From: Sphingobium yanoikuyae | GTDB taxonomy: Bacteria > Pseudomonadota > Alphaproteobacteria > Sphingomonadales > Sphingomonadaceae | Assembly: GCF_013001025.1 (NCBI RefSeq) | Contig: NZ_CP053021.1 | Coordinates: forward strand, 1,302,001-1,366,000 | Direction: 5' to 3' | Length of the DNA: 64,000 nucleotides | Shown here: positions 44,121 through 50,971 of the stretch, piece by piece | Position numbering within the stretch: the first letter of the stretch is position 1 | Layout of the letters: each line of letters opens with the position of its first letter | Notes under the pieces: generated by a model | Database searches by the model: none | The model's input: only the letters and a program-made list of their open reading frames with translations | Told to the model about the DNA's origin: nothing | Program-made: the position numbers and the translations under genes

Positions 44121-44513
44121 TCAGAATGGGAGCGTGTCGCTGATGGCTTCCATCCCCGCTTTGAAATCGTTCACGCTCCGGAGAATTTCCGGCCGTTCGA
44201 AATCTGGGAAGACCCGCGCGGCATCGTCCAGTTGATCGTCCGCAGGACGGCGCAGGTTCATCGACTTCAACATCCTCCGAGCAACCCTTTCCAAGACCGC
44301 ACCAGGCGAAGGGTCCGGCTCCGGATAAATGGGGAGGGGGCGGTCCAGGCCAAGGTCGGCGCGATCCTCCGGATGGACGGTCGCGATGAGCAGGGGGATG
44401 CCCATCGAATCGACCTGGAAGCTCAGATGGTCCAACGGTTCGGGTGGATGATCGAACAGGTCCATGATGTCGGAGCGAAGGGGCGGGCAGGGTGATTCGT
44501 CGGTGTCGCGCAT
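44121..44513 (-). CDS. prophage protein of unknown function
   Basis: A 130-residue acidic, Pro-rich protein. ATG 44513 is exactly ten bases after the first T of a minus-strand TAAATA (44523-44518), the same arrangement as the late tail genes, so I prefer it to GTG 44516. Motifs are not recognised. It is the last prophage gene, 70 bases from attR, and reads inward. Confidence 0.68.
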   Translation of the reverse strand: MRDTDESPCPPLRSDIMDLFDHPPEPLDHLSFQVDSMGIPLLIATVHPEDRADLGLDRPLPIYPEPDPSPGAVLERVARRMLKSMNLRRPADDQLDDAARVFPDFERPEILRSVNDFKAGMEAISDTLPF

Positions 44514-44581
44514 CACGTATTTAGCCGCCGACTTGACCCCCTATGTGCCCGCCGTTATTGATCCGCACATGGGGCGAGCTT

Positions 44582-44592
44582 GGTGAAGCTCG
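44582..44592 (+). repeat. attR core of the prophage
   Basis: GGTGAAGCTCG, identical to 19101-19111. Bases to the right continue the host mutL frame. Confidence 0.88.
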
Positions 44593-44630
44593 GCCATGGC
44601 GATATCGAGAAATTGTTCGGGCGGAAGTGA
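44582..44630 (+). pseudogene. displaced original 3' end of mutL
   Basis: In frame with the core, this reads (W)VKL-GHGDIEKLFGRK and TGA (44628-44630). It is the expected MutL ending and has the same 12-residue length after the core as the phage-encoded replacement. It is not preceded by the rest of the gene here, so it is an untranslated remnant that marks the integration site. Confidence 0.9.
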
Positions 44631-44640
44631 CGGCCTGGCG

Positions 44641-46524
44641 TCAGTGCCAGGCTGATCCCAGCAACGCCAGCCATCCGCGCGCATCCGCCTGGTTCACAGG
44701 CTTGGGCGCGCCATAGCCGCGGCATTCCAGGCAGTCGGCGCGCACGCCCGCACCGCTCACCAGCCCGCGCACATCGGCGACGGCCTGCAGCGCCCAGCGC
44801 TGCTGCAGCTTCGCTTCGCGACCGATCAGGTCGCGCGGGGCGCCGGCATCGTCCTTCTCGCGGTCGGCGATCGACTGGATGAACTCGGCGAACTTGTCCG
44901 GCTGCTTCTCGATCCAGTAGGGCTTGGCCTCGGCCGGATCGATCTTGGCGCGGCGCGCCGCTTCGGCGATCGCGTCGTTGAGGTCGCCGAACCGGTCAAT
45001 GAGGCCGATCTGGCGGGCGGTGCCGCCGTCCCAGACGCGGCCCTGGGCGATGGTGTCGATCTGCGCCGGCGTCTTGTGCCGGGCCTGCGCAACCAGGCCG
45101 ACGAAGCGGCGATAGATATCCTCGACCCCCATCTGCATGATCTGGTCGAATTGCGGGGTAGTGCCGCCGGCGATATCGGGCTGGCCCGACAAAGGCGTGG
45201 TGCGCACGCCGTCGGTGGTGATGCCCATCTTGGCCAGCGTGCCCTCGAAGCTCGGGATGATGCCGAACACGCCGATCGACCCGGTGATGGTGTCGGGTTC
45301 GGCAAAGACGATGTCGGCCGGGGTCGAGACCCAATAGCCGCCGCTTGCCGCGACATTGCCCATCGACACGACGATCGGCAGGCCGCCGGACTTGGCCTCC
45401 ATGATGGCGCGGCGGATCTTTTCCGACGCCTGCACCGATCCGCCCGGCGAATCGACGCGCACGACCAGGGCCTTCAAGTCCTTCTCGTCCAGCGCCTTGA
45501 GCAACAGGTCGGAAATCGTGTCGCCCGCCGCCGTGCCGGGGCCGGCCTCTCCATCGACAATGTCGCCGGCCACGGTGAGGACGCCGATCTGCCCGTCATT
45601 GGCCGGCTTCCTGGCCTTCACATAGGCGGCATAGTCGATCGCGGCATAATCGGTCTCGTCCTTGTCGGACGGATCGCCTGCAACCTTGGCGACGCGCTCT
45701 TCAAAGGCTTCCTGATCGCCCAGATGATCGACCAGCCCGGCGGTCAGCGCAGCCTTGGCCATGTCGCCGCCGGCAGCGCTGGCGGCGGCGGCCGGGTCGG
45801 CGGCATAGGCCGCGACCTTGGCCTTCGGGCGCGCCTTGGTCACGTCGTCCTGCCAGTTCTGCCACAGCGCGCCGGCCAGTTCCTGATTGGCCTGCTTGGC
45901 CGCGGGCGACTGGTCGGCGCGGATATAGGGTTCGACGAAGCTCTTGTAGGTGCCGACGCGATAGACATGGGTGTTGACGCCCAGCTTGTCGATCAGCCCC
46001 TTGTAGTAGAGGCCGGAGCCGCCGCGCCCGGCGATGGCGACGCCGCCCATCGGGTCGACCCAGGCTTCGCTGGCATGGGCGGCGAGCTGGTAGCTGTCGT
46101 CGCTATAGAGGGTGGCATAGGCGAAGACCGGCTTCTTGGCGGCGCGCACCGCGTCCAGCGCCTTGCCGACGCGGGCGATCGCGACCTGGCCGCCGCCGGT
46201 GAAATCGTCGAGGTCGAGCACGACCGCCTTCACCTTGTCGTCGGTGCGGGCGGCGTCGAGCGCGGTCAATATGTCGGACAGGCGATATTCCTTCGCCTGG
46301 TCGCCCGAGCCCGACAGGATGGCGGTGGCGCTGACCTCGGCCGGCTGTTCGACGATGCTGCCGTCAAGGTCCAGCAACAGCGCGCCGCTGCCGATCGGCT
46401 TGGCCGGCTTGGGCGAGAAGGACAGGGCGGCATAGAGCAGCCCGAAGAAGAGCAGGAGGAACAGGAGCACCAGTCCGTCCTTGATCGCGACCAGAATGCG
46501 CCACGCGCCCTTCACAAATGCCAA
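44641..46524 (-). CDS. sppA: SppA, signal-peptide peptidase (67K type)
   Basis: A 627-residue inner-membrane protease that degrades cleaved signal peptides in the periplasm. One N-terminal anchor lies at about 14-36. Two tandem S49 domains carry the Lys of the dyad in GTYKSFVEPY (about 208) and the Ser in NVAASGGYWVS (about 405). I place the start at TTG 46524 with AAAGGA upstream; a longer frame to 46698 runs into the gpmA region without support. Convergent with mutL before phage insertion. Confidence 0.93.
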   Translation of the reverse strand: MAFVKGAWRILVAIKDGLVLLFLLLFFGLLYAALSFSPKPAKPIGSGALLLDLDGSIVEQPAEVSATAILSGSGDQAKEYRLSDILTALDAARTDDKVKAVVLDLDDFTGGGQVAIARVGKALDAVRAAKKPVFAYATLYSDDSYQLAAHASEAWVDPMGGVAIAGRGGSGLYYKGLIDKLGVNTHVYRVGTYKSFVEPYIRADQSPAAKQANQELAGALWQNWQDDVTKARPKAKVAAYAADPAAAASAAGGDMAKAALTAGLVDHLGDQEAFEERVAKVAGDPSDKDETDYAAIDYAAYVKARKPANDGQIGVLTVAGDIVDGEAGPGTAAGDTISDLLLKALDEKDLKALVVRVDSPGGSVQASEKIRRAIMEAKSGGLPIVVSMGNVAASGGYWVSTPADIVFAEPDTITGSIGVFGIIPSFEGTLAKMGITTDGVRTTPLSGQPDIAGGTTPQFDQIMQMGVEDIYRRFVGLVAQARHKTPAQIDTIAQGRVWDGGTARQIGLIDRFGDLNDAIAEAARRAKIDPAEAKPYWIEKQPDKFAEFIQSIADREKDDAGAPRDLIGREAKLQQRWALQAVADVRGLVSGAGVRADCLECRGYGAPKPVNQADARGWLALLGSAWH

Positions 46525-46678
46525 ATCGCCGTTCCTTTTCCGTTGGTCGTCCCGAGCTATCGCATCGCCGGTTTGACTGCAATGTGGGCTTGTCCTGACC
46601 CGCGACAAGCTTGCGCCCATAATTTTGCCCGCTATGGCAGGCGCATCTTTCGCCCCTATCGTGCAGGAGACACGCCCG

Positions 46679-47365
46679 ATGCCCACGCTCGTCCTCATCC
46701 GCCATGGTCAGTCGACCTGGAACCTGGAAAACCGCTTCACCGGCTGGTGGGATGTGGACGTGACCGAAAAGGGCGTGGAAGAAGCACGCGCCGCCGGTCG
46801 CCTGCTCAAGGAAAAGGGGCTGGATTTCGACCAATGCTATACCTCGGTCCAGAGCCGCGCGATCAAGACGTTGAACCTGGTGCTGGAGGAAATGGGGCGG
46901 CTGTGGCTGCCGGTCGAGAAGGACTGGCGCCTGAATGAACGCCATTATGGCGGCCTGACCGGCCTCAACAAGGCCGAGACCGCGGCCAAGCATGGCGATG
47001 CGCAGGTGAAGATCTGGCGCCGCAGCTTCGACGTTCCGCCGCCGGTACTGGAAGCCGGCAGCGAGTTCGACCTGTCGAAGGACCGCCGCTATGACGGCAT
47101 CGCCATCCCGTCGACCGAAAGCCTGAAGGACACGATCGCCCGCGTGCTGCCCTATTGGGAATCGGTCATCGCGCCCGACCTGAAGGCTGGCAAGCGCGTC
47201 GTCATCTCCGCCCACGGCAATTCGCTGCGCGCGCTGGTCAAGCATCTGTCGAACATCCCCGATGACGAGATCACCGAACTGGAAATCCCGACCGGCCAGC
47301 CGATCGTCTATGAGCTGGCCGATGATCTGACCGCGACCGATCGCTATTATCTGTCGGAACGGTAA
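46679..47365 (+). CDS. gpmA: 2,3-bisphosphoglycerate-dependent phosphoglycerate mutase
   Basis: A 228-residue glycolytic enzyme interconverting 3- and 2-phosphoglycerate. The phosphohistidine motif [10 protein letters not shown] is at 6-15; [22 protein letters not shown] and [12 protein letters not shown] (second histidine) follow in the family order. The start ATG 46679 has AGGAGA eight bases upstream. Divergent from sppA. Confidence 0.97.
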   Translation: MPTLVLIRHGQSTWNLENRFTGWWDVDVTEKGVEEARAAGRLLKEKGLDFDQCYTSVQSRAIKTLNLVLEEMGRLWLPVEKDWRLNERHYGGLTGLNKAETAAKHGDAQVKIWRRSFDVPPPVLEAGSEFDLSKDRRYDGIAIPSTESLKDTIARVLPYWESVIAPDLKAGKRVVISAHGNSLRALVKHLSNIPDDEITELEIPTGQPIVYELADDLTATDRYYLSER

Positions 47366-47370
47366 GGGCG

Positions 47371-47466
47371 CCGTTCGTCCTGAGCGAAGTCGAAGGACTG
47401 GCTGAGCTTGGCGAAGCCACTTCACTTCGTTCAGTGTCGGGCTTCGACTTCGCTCAGCCCGAACGG
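47371..47466. repeat. palindromic intergenic repeat, TTCGACTTCGCTCAG family
   Basis: CCGTTCGTCCTGAGCGAAGT and its imperfect inverse around 47440-47466 flank a second copy-like stretch. The same family recurs at 50840-50946. Such elements are common between genes of sphingomonads; role unknown, possibly transcript ends. Confidence 0.75.
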
Positions 47467-47488
47467 AATTTTAATGTCCATAACAATT

Positions 47489-47520
47489 GCCCCCTGGCGG
47501 CCCGGCCGCTAAGGGGCTTT
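47489..47520 (+). terminator. hairpin before purE
   Basis: GCCCC (47489-47493) pairs with GGGGC (47513-47517) around an inner GC-rich stem, followed by TTTGCTTT. It may end the gpmA transcript or be part of the purE leader. Confidence 0.45.
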
Positions 47521-47566
47521 GCTTTCCGGGCAGGCCGGTGGGCCGCCCCATCAGGGGAAGCAAATT

Positions 47567-48055
47567 ATGAGCGGGGCAGTGGAAGTCGGCATCATCATGG
47601 GCTCGCGCTCCGACTGGGATACGATGCGTCATGCCGCCGAGACGCTGGAAGCGCTGGGCGTCGCCCATGAGTGCAAGGTCGTGTCCGCCCATCGCACCCC
47701 GCAGCGTCTCTATGATTATGCCACCAGCGCAGCCGGCCGCGGCCTCAAGGTTATCATCGCCGGTGCCGGCGGCGCCGCCCATCTGCCCGGCATGGCCGCA
47801 TCGATGACCCGTCTGCCGGTGCTGGGCGTGCCGGTGGAGTCCAAGGCATTGAAGGGCATGGATTCGCTGCTCTCCATCGTTCAGATGCCCGGTGGCATTC
47901 CGGTCGGCACGCTGGCCATCGGCAAGCCCGGCGCGATCAACGCCGGCCTGCTCGCCGCGTCGATCCTGGCGACGCATGACGATGCGCTGGCGCAGCGGCT
48001 GGATGCCTGGCGCGCGCGCCAGACCGACGCCGTCGCCGAAACCGTCGAGGACTGA
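47567..48055 (+). CDS. purE: N5-carboxyaminoimidazole ribonucleotide mutase
   Basis: A 162-residue class I PurE that moves the carboxyl group in purine synthesis. [12 protein letters not shown] near 10-21 and [12 protein letters not shown] near 40 are the substrate-binding signatures, and GGAAHLPGM holds the active-site loop. AGGGGAAG lies before ATG 47567. PurK follows after eight bases, so the two consecutive steps are co-expressed. Confidence 0.97.
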   Translation: MSGAVEVGIIMGSRSDWDTMRHAAETLEALGVAHECKVVSAHRTPQRLYDYATSAAGRGLKVIIAGAGGAAHLPGMAASMTRLPVLGVPVESKALKGMDSLLSIVQMPGGIPVGTLAIGKPGAINAGLLAASILATHDDALAQRLDAWRARQTDAVAETVED

Positions 48056-48063
48056 TCCCGATC

Positions 48064-49134
48064 ATGACGACCATTGCTCCCGGCGCCACCATCGGCATCC
48101 TTGGCGGCGGCCAGCTTGGCCGTATGATCGCCATGGCCGCGGCCCAGCTTGGCTATCGCACCCATATCTACGCGCCCGAGGAAAGCGGTCCCGCCGCCGA
48201 TGTCTCGCCGAGCTGGACCCAGGGCGCCTATGAGGATGCCGCCGCGCTCGCCGCCTTTGCCGAGGGCGTGGACGTCGTCACCTATGAGTTCGAGAATATC
48301 GATCCGTCGGCGGTCGAGGTGCTGGCGAGCCATGGGCTGGTCCGTCCCGGCGCCGGCGCGTTGCGCATCGCGCAGGATCGTCTGGCCGAAAAGCGTTTCG
48401 TCGCCGATCTGGGCGGCCTGACCGCGCCGTTCGCGCCGGTCGACAGCCTGGACGATCTGGAAACTGCGATCGAGACGATCGGCAGCCGCGCGATCCTCAA
48501 GACCAACCGCATGGGCTATGACGGCAAGGGCCAGGCCCGGATCAACGAACCCGGCGACGCGGTCGGCGCCTGGAACGCGATTGGCCGCCAGCCCGCGATC
48601 CTCGAAGGCTTCGTCACCTTCGATCAGGAATATTCGGTGATCCTGGTGCGCGGCGCCGATGGCGCGGTGCGTTTCTGGGATTCGGCCGCCAACGTCCATG
48701 TCGACGGCATCCTCGCCACGTCGACCGTGCCGGCCGGATCGCTGATCGAAGGGCAGTTGCCCGCCGCCCGCGCGCTGGCCAAGCAGGTCGCCGACGCGCT
48801 CGACTATGTCGGCGTGCTGACGCTGGAATTCTTTGCCAGCGCCGACGGCCCGGTGTTCAACGAAATGGCGCCGCGTGTCCATAATAGCGGCCACTGGACG
48901 ACCGAGGGCGCGCTCACCAGCCAGTTCGAGAACCATGTCCGCGCGATCTGTGGCCTGCCGCTCGGCGACACGGGCCTCGCCGCCCGGCAGGTCGAGATGC
49001 GCAACCTGATCGGCGACGATGCGGCGGAATGGCTGGCGATCCTGTCCGACCCGGAAAATCATCTCCACCTCTATGGCAAGCATGAGGCGCGTCCGGGCCG
49101 CAAGATGGGGCATGTGACGCGGTTGTCGCTTTAA
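48064..49134 (+). CDS. purK: N5-carboxyaminoimidazole ribonucleotide synthase
   Basis: A 356-residue ATP-grasp enzyme that carboxylates aminoimidazole ribonucleotide using bicarbonate. The N-terminal ILGGGQLGRM is at 12-21; the ATP-grasp parts LKTNRMGYDGKGQ (about 144) and FNEMAPRVHNSGHWT (about 265) are present. It delivers N5-CAIR to PurE, encoded just upstream. Confidence 0.97.
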   Translation: MTTIAPGATIGILGGGQLGRMIAMAAAQLGYRTHIYAPEESGPAADVSPSWTQGAYEDAAALAAFAEGVDVVTYEFENIDPSAVEVLASHGLVRPGAGALRIAQDRLAEKRFVADLGGLTAPFAPVDSLDDLETAIETIGSRAILKTNRMGYDGKGQARINEPGDAVGAWNAIGRQPAILEGFVTFDQEYSVILVRGADGAVRFWDSAANVHVDGILATSTVPAGSLIEGQLPAARALAKQVADALDYVGVLTLEFFASADGPVFNEMAPRVHNSGHWTTEGALTSQFENHVRAICGLPLGDTGLAARQVEMRNLIGDDAAEWLAILSDPENHLHLYGKHEARPGRKMGHVTRLSL

Positions 49135-49145
49135 TCTATTCACGT

Positions 49146-49234
49146 CGTCATCCCCGCGAAGGCGGGGATCCATCTCACGCGTTCGCCCCATCGGCTTGGT
49201 TCGGTGATGGATTCCCGCCTGCGCGGGAATGACG
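49146..49234. repeat. palindromic intergenic repeat, CGTCATCCCCGCG family
   Basis: CGTCATCCCCGCGAAGGCGG at the left faces GGATTCCCGCC and GCGGGAATGACG at the right, forming imperfect inverted repeats of about 30 bases between purK and folA. Confidence 0.75.
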
Positions 49235-49261
49235 AAATTTTTTGGCGGAGGAAGCGCGATC

Positions 49262-49756
49262 ATGAGCGAGCAGCCCGACATCGTCCTGATCCTGGCCCGC
49301 GCCGATAATGGCGTGATCGGCCGGGATGGCGACCTGCCCTGGCGGCTGCCGGCCGACCTCAGGCATTTCAAGGCGCTGACCGCCGGCCATCCGATGCTGA
49401 TGGGGCGCAAGACGTTCGACAGCCTGCCCGGCCTGCTGCCCGGCCGTCGCCATATCGTGCTGACCCGCGACCGGGACTGGGCGGGCGAGGGGGCGGAGGT
49501 CACCCATGATGTCGACGCGGCGATCGCGCTGGCCGACGCACCGGTGCTGATGGTGATCGGCGGCGCGGAAATCTATCGCCTGTTCCTCGATCGGGCCGAC
49601 CGGATCGAGCTGACCGAGGTGCATGTTGACGCCGAAGGTGACACCCATATCGCCTATCCCGATCCGGTGGACTGGCGCGAGACAGCGCGCGCGGATCATC
49701 CCGCGCTGGACGGGCGCCCGGCCTACAGCTTCGTGACGTTCGGCCGTCGCCCGTAA
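49262..49756 (+). CDS. folA: dihydrofolate reductase
   Basis: A 164-residue NADPH-dependent enzyme making tetrahydrofolate. Family marks: ARADNGVIGRDGDLPWRLPAD (in parts GVIGRDG and LPWRLPAD, with the catalytic Asp), MGRKTFDSLPG for NADPH binding, and VIGGAEIY. GGAGGAAG precedes ATG 49262; an earlier in-frame ATG lies in repeat sequence. Confidence 0.95.
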   Translation: MSEQPDIVLILARADNGVIGRDGDLPWRLPADLRHFKALTAGHPMLMGRKTFDSLPGLLPGRRHIVLTRDRDWAGEGAEVTHDVDAAIALADAPVLMVIGGAEIYRLFLDRADRIELTEVHVDAEGDTHIAYPDPVDWRETARADHPALDGRPAYSFVTFGRRP

Positions 49757-49762
49757 ATCTTC

Positions 49763-49830
49763 CGTCATTGCGAGCGTAGCGAAGCAATCCATGTGCGTAG
49801 GTGGATTGCTTCGCTACGCTCGCAATGACG
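49763..49830. repeat. perfect 29-bp inverted repeat, CGTCATTGCGAGCG family
   Basis: CGTCATTGCGAGCGTAGCGA begins the left arm (49763-49791), perfectly repeated inversely at 49802-49830 with a 10-base loop. It lies between folA and ribF; open frames starting MDCFATLAMT here are artefacts of the repeat. Confidence 0.85.
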
Positions 49831-49893
49831 ACAGGGATGTGTGGACATGATCGCCAATTGCCACGCCCTGTGTGTCACCCTATAGCCCCGGCC

Positions 49894-50820
49894 ATGGAGC
49901 GGCTTACCAGCAATGCCCCGATCCCTGCGCATCTGCGCGGCGGCGTCATGGCGCTTGGCAATTTCGACGGCTTTCATGCCGGCCATCAGGCGGTGGTCGG
50001 CCGCGCGATCGCGCGTGCGCGGGCGGAAGGACGGCCGGCGATCGTCGCTACCTTCGATCCGCATCCCATGCGCCTGTTCCAGCCCGATACGCTGCCCTTC
50101 CGCCTGACCACGCTGGACCAGCGCCAGGCGCTGTTCGCCGCCGCCGGCGCCGACGCGATGCTGGTGTTCGACTTTACCCGCGAACTCGCTGCGCTCGACC
50201 CGGCCGGCTATGTCCGTTTGCTGATGGAGCAACTGGGCGTCGCCGCGGTCGTCACGGGCGAGGATTTCACCTTTGGCAAGGGCCGCAGCGGCACGATCGC
50301 CAGCTTTGCCGAACTGGGCCTGCCGGCCGAAGCGGTCGCGCCGGTCATGGACGGCGAAGGCGTGATCAGTTCAAGCCGCATCCGCGCCGCATTGCAGGCC
50401 GGCGATTGCGCCACTGCCACCCGCCTGCTGACGCGCCCCTTCACGATCCAGGGCGTGGTCCAGCATGGCGACAAGCTCGGCCGCACCATCGGCTTCCCGA
50501 CCGCCAATATCGACCTTGGCCCCTATCTGCGCCCGGCCTTCGGCATCTATGCCGTGCGCGGGCTGCTGGCCGATGGCCGGGTGCTGGACGGCGCCGCCAA
50601 TCTCGGCATCCGCCCGACCTTCGATCCGCCCAAGCTGCTGCTGGAACCGCATTTCTTCGATTTCGCCGAAAGCCTCTACGATCAGAGCATCGAAGTGCAG
50701 CTGATCCACTATCTCCGGCCGGAGGCGAAATATGACGGCCTCGACCCGCTGATCGCGCAGATCGCACGCGACTGCGACGACGCACGGCAAATCCTTGCGG
50801 GAACGCCTTACCTCGCGTAG
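49894..50820 (+). CDS. ribF: bifunctional riboflavin kinase/FAD synthetase
   Basis: A 308-residue enzyme that phosphorylates riboflavin and adenylates FMN. The nucleotidyltransferase motif ALGNFDGFHAGHQAV is at about 20-34, with TFDPHP and SSSRIR. The kinase half has GRTIGFPTANI near 195. I start at ATG 49894; earlier codons derive from the intergenic palindrome. Flavin supply links it loosely to the flavoproteins of region 1 but not by position. Confidence 0.95.
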   Translation: MERLTSNAPIPAHLRGGVMALGNFDGFHAGHQAVVGRAIARARAEGRPAIVATFDPHPMRLFQPDTLPFRLTTLDQRQALFAAAGADAMLVFDFTRELAALDPAGYVRLLMEQLGVAAVVTGEDFTFGKGRSGTIASFAELGLPAEAVAPVMDGEGVISSSRIRAALQAGDCATATRLLTRPFTIQGVVQHGDKLGRTIGFPTANIDLGPYLRPAFGIYAVRGLLADGRVLDGAANLGIRPTFDPPKLLLEPHFFDFAESLYDQSIEVQLIHYLRPEAKYDGLDPLIAQIARDCDDARQILAGTPYLA

Positions 50821-50839
50821 GGCGACGCTTCCACTTTTC

Positions 50840-50946
50840 CCGTTCGTGTCGAGCGAAGTCGAGACACGCGGCCGAGCGGAGCCGAGGCCCGGTTTGAGCC
50901 CTCGCTTCCCTCGGGCCGGCCCTTCGACTTCGCTCAGGGCGAACGG
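50840..50946. repeat. palindromic intergenic repeat, TTCGACTTCGCTCAG family
   Basis: CCGTTCGTGTCGAGCGAAGT at the left and CCTTCGACTTCGCTCAGGGC with GAACGG at the right form a long imperfect palindrome between ribF and ileS, of the same family as 47371-47466. Confidence 0.75.
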
Positions 50947-50971
50947 ATTCATAAACTTGCACGGACATTCG

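Larger units (their letters stand above)
19101..44592. mobile_element. cryptic prophage in the 3' end of mutL
   Basis: An element of about 25.5 kb bounded by the 11-bp direct repeat GGTGAAGCTCG at 19101-19111 and 44582-44592. It starts with a large serine integrase and contains replication, switch, tail, lysis and accessory modules. GC content is lower and small unknown genes are frequent compared with flanks. Terminase, portal, head and tail-tube genes are missing, and the tape-measure and lysozyme genes look damaged, so it is probably not able to form particles alone. Excision would restore the original mutL end and join mutL to the convergent sppA region. The boundary is firm; its functional state is inferred. 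Confidence 0.93.

Noticed and set aside
44085..44495. Plus-strand frame of 136 residues opposite the last prophage gene
   Set aside because: The minus-strand gene has the TAAATA start arrangement and a terminator; the plus frame has neither.
47371..47466. Possible CRISPR or tandem array from repeated TCGACTTCGCTCAG words
   Set aside because: Only an inverted pair per site with no regular spacer; it is an intergenic palindrome family.
49763..49893. Extended N-terminus of RibF starting MDCFATLAMT
   Set aside because: This stretch is translated palindromic repeat; the family start is ATG 49894.
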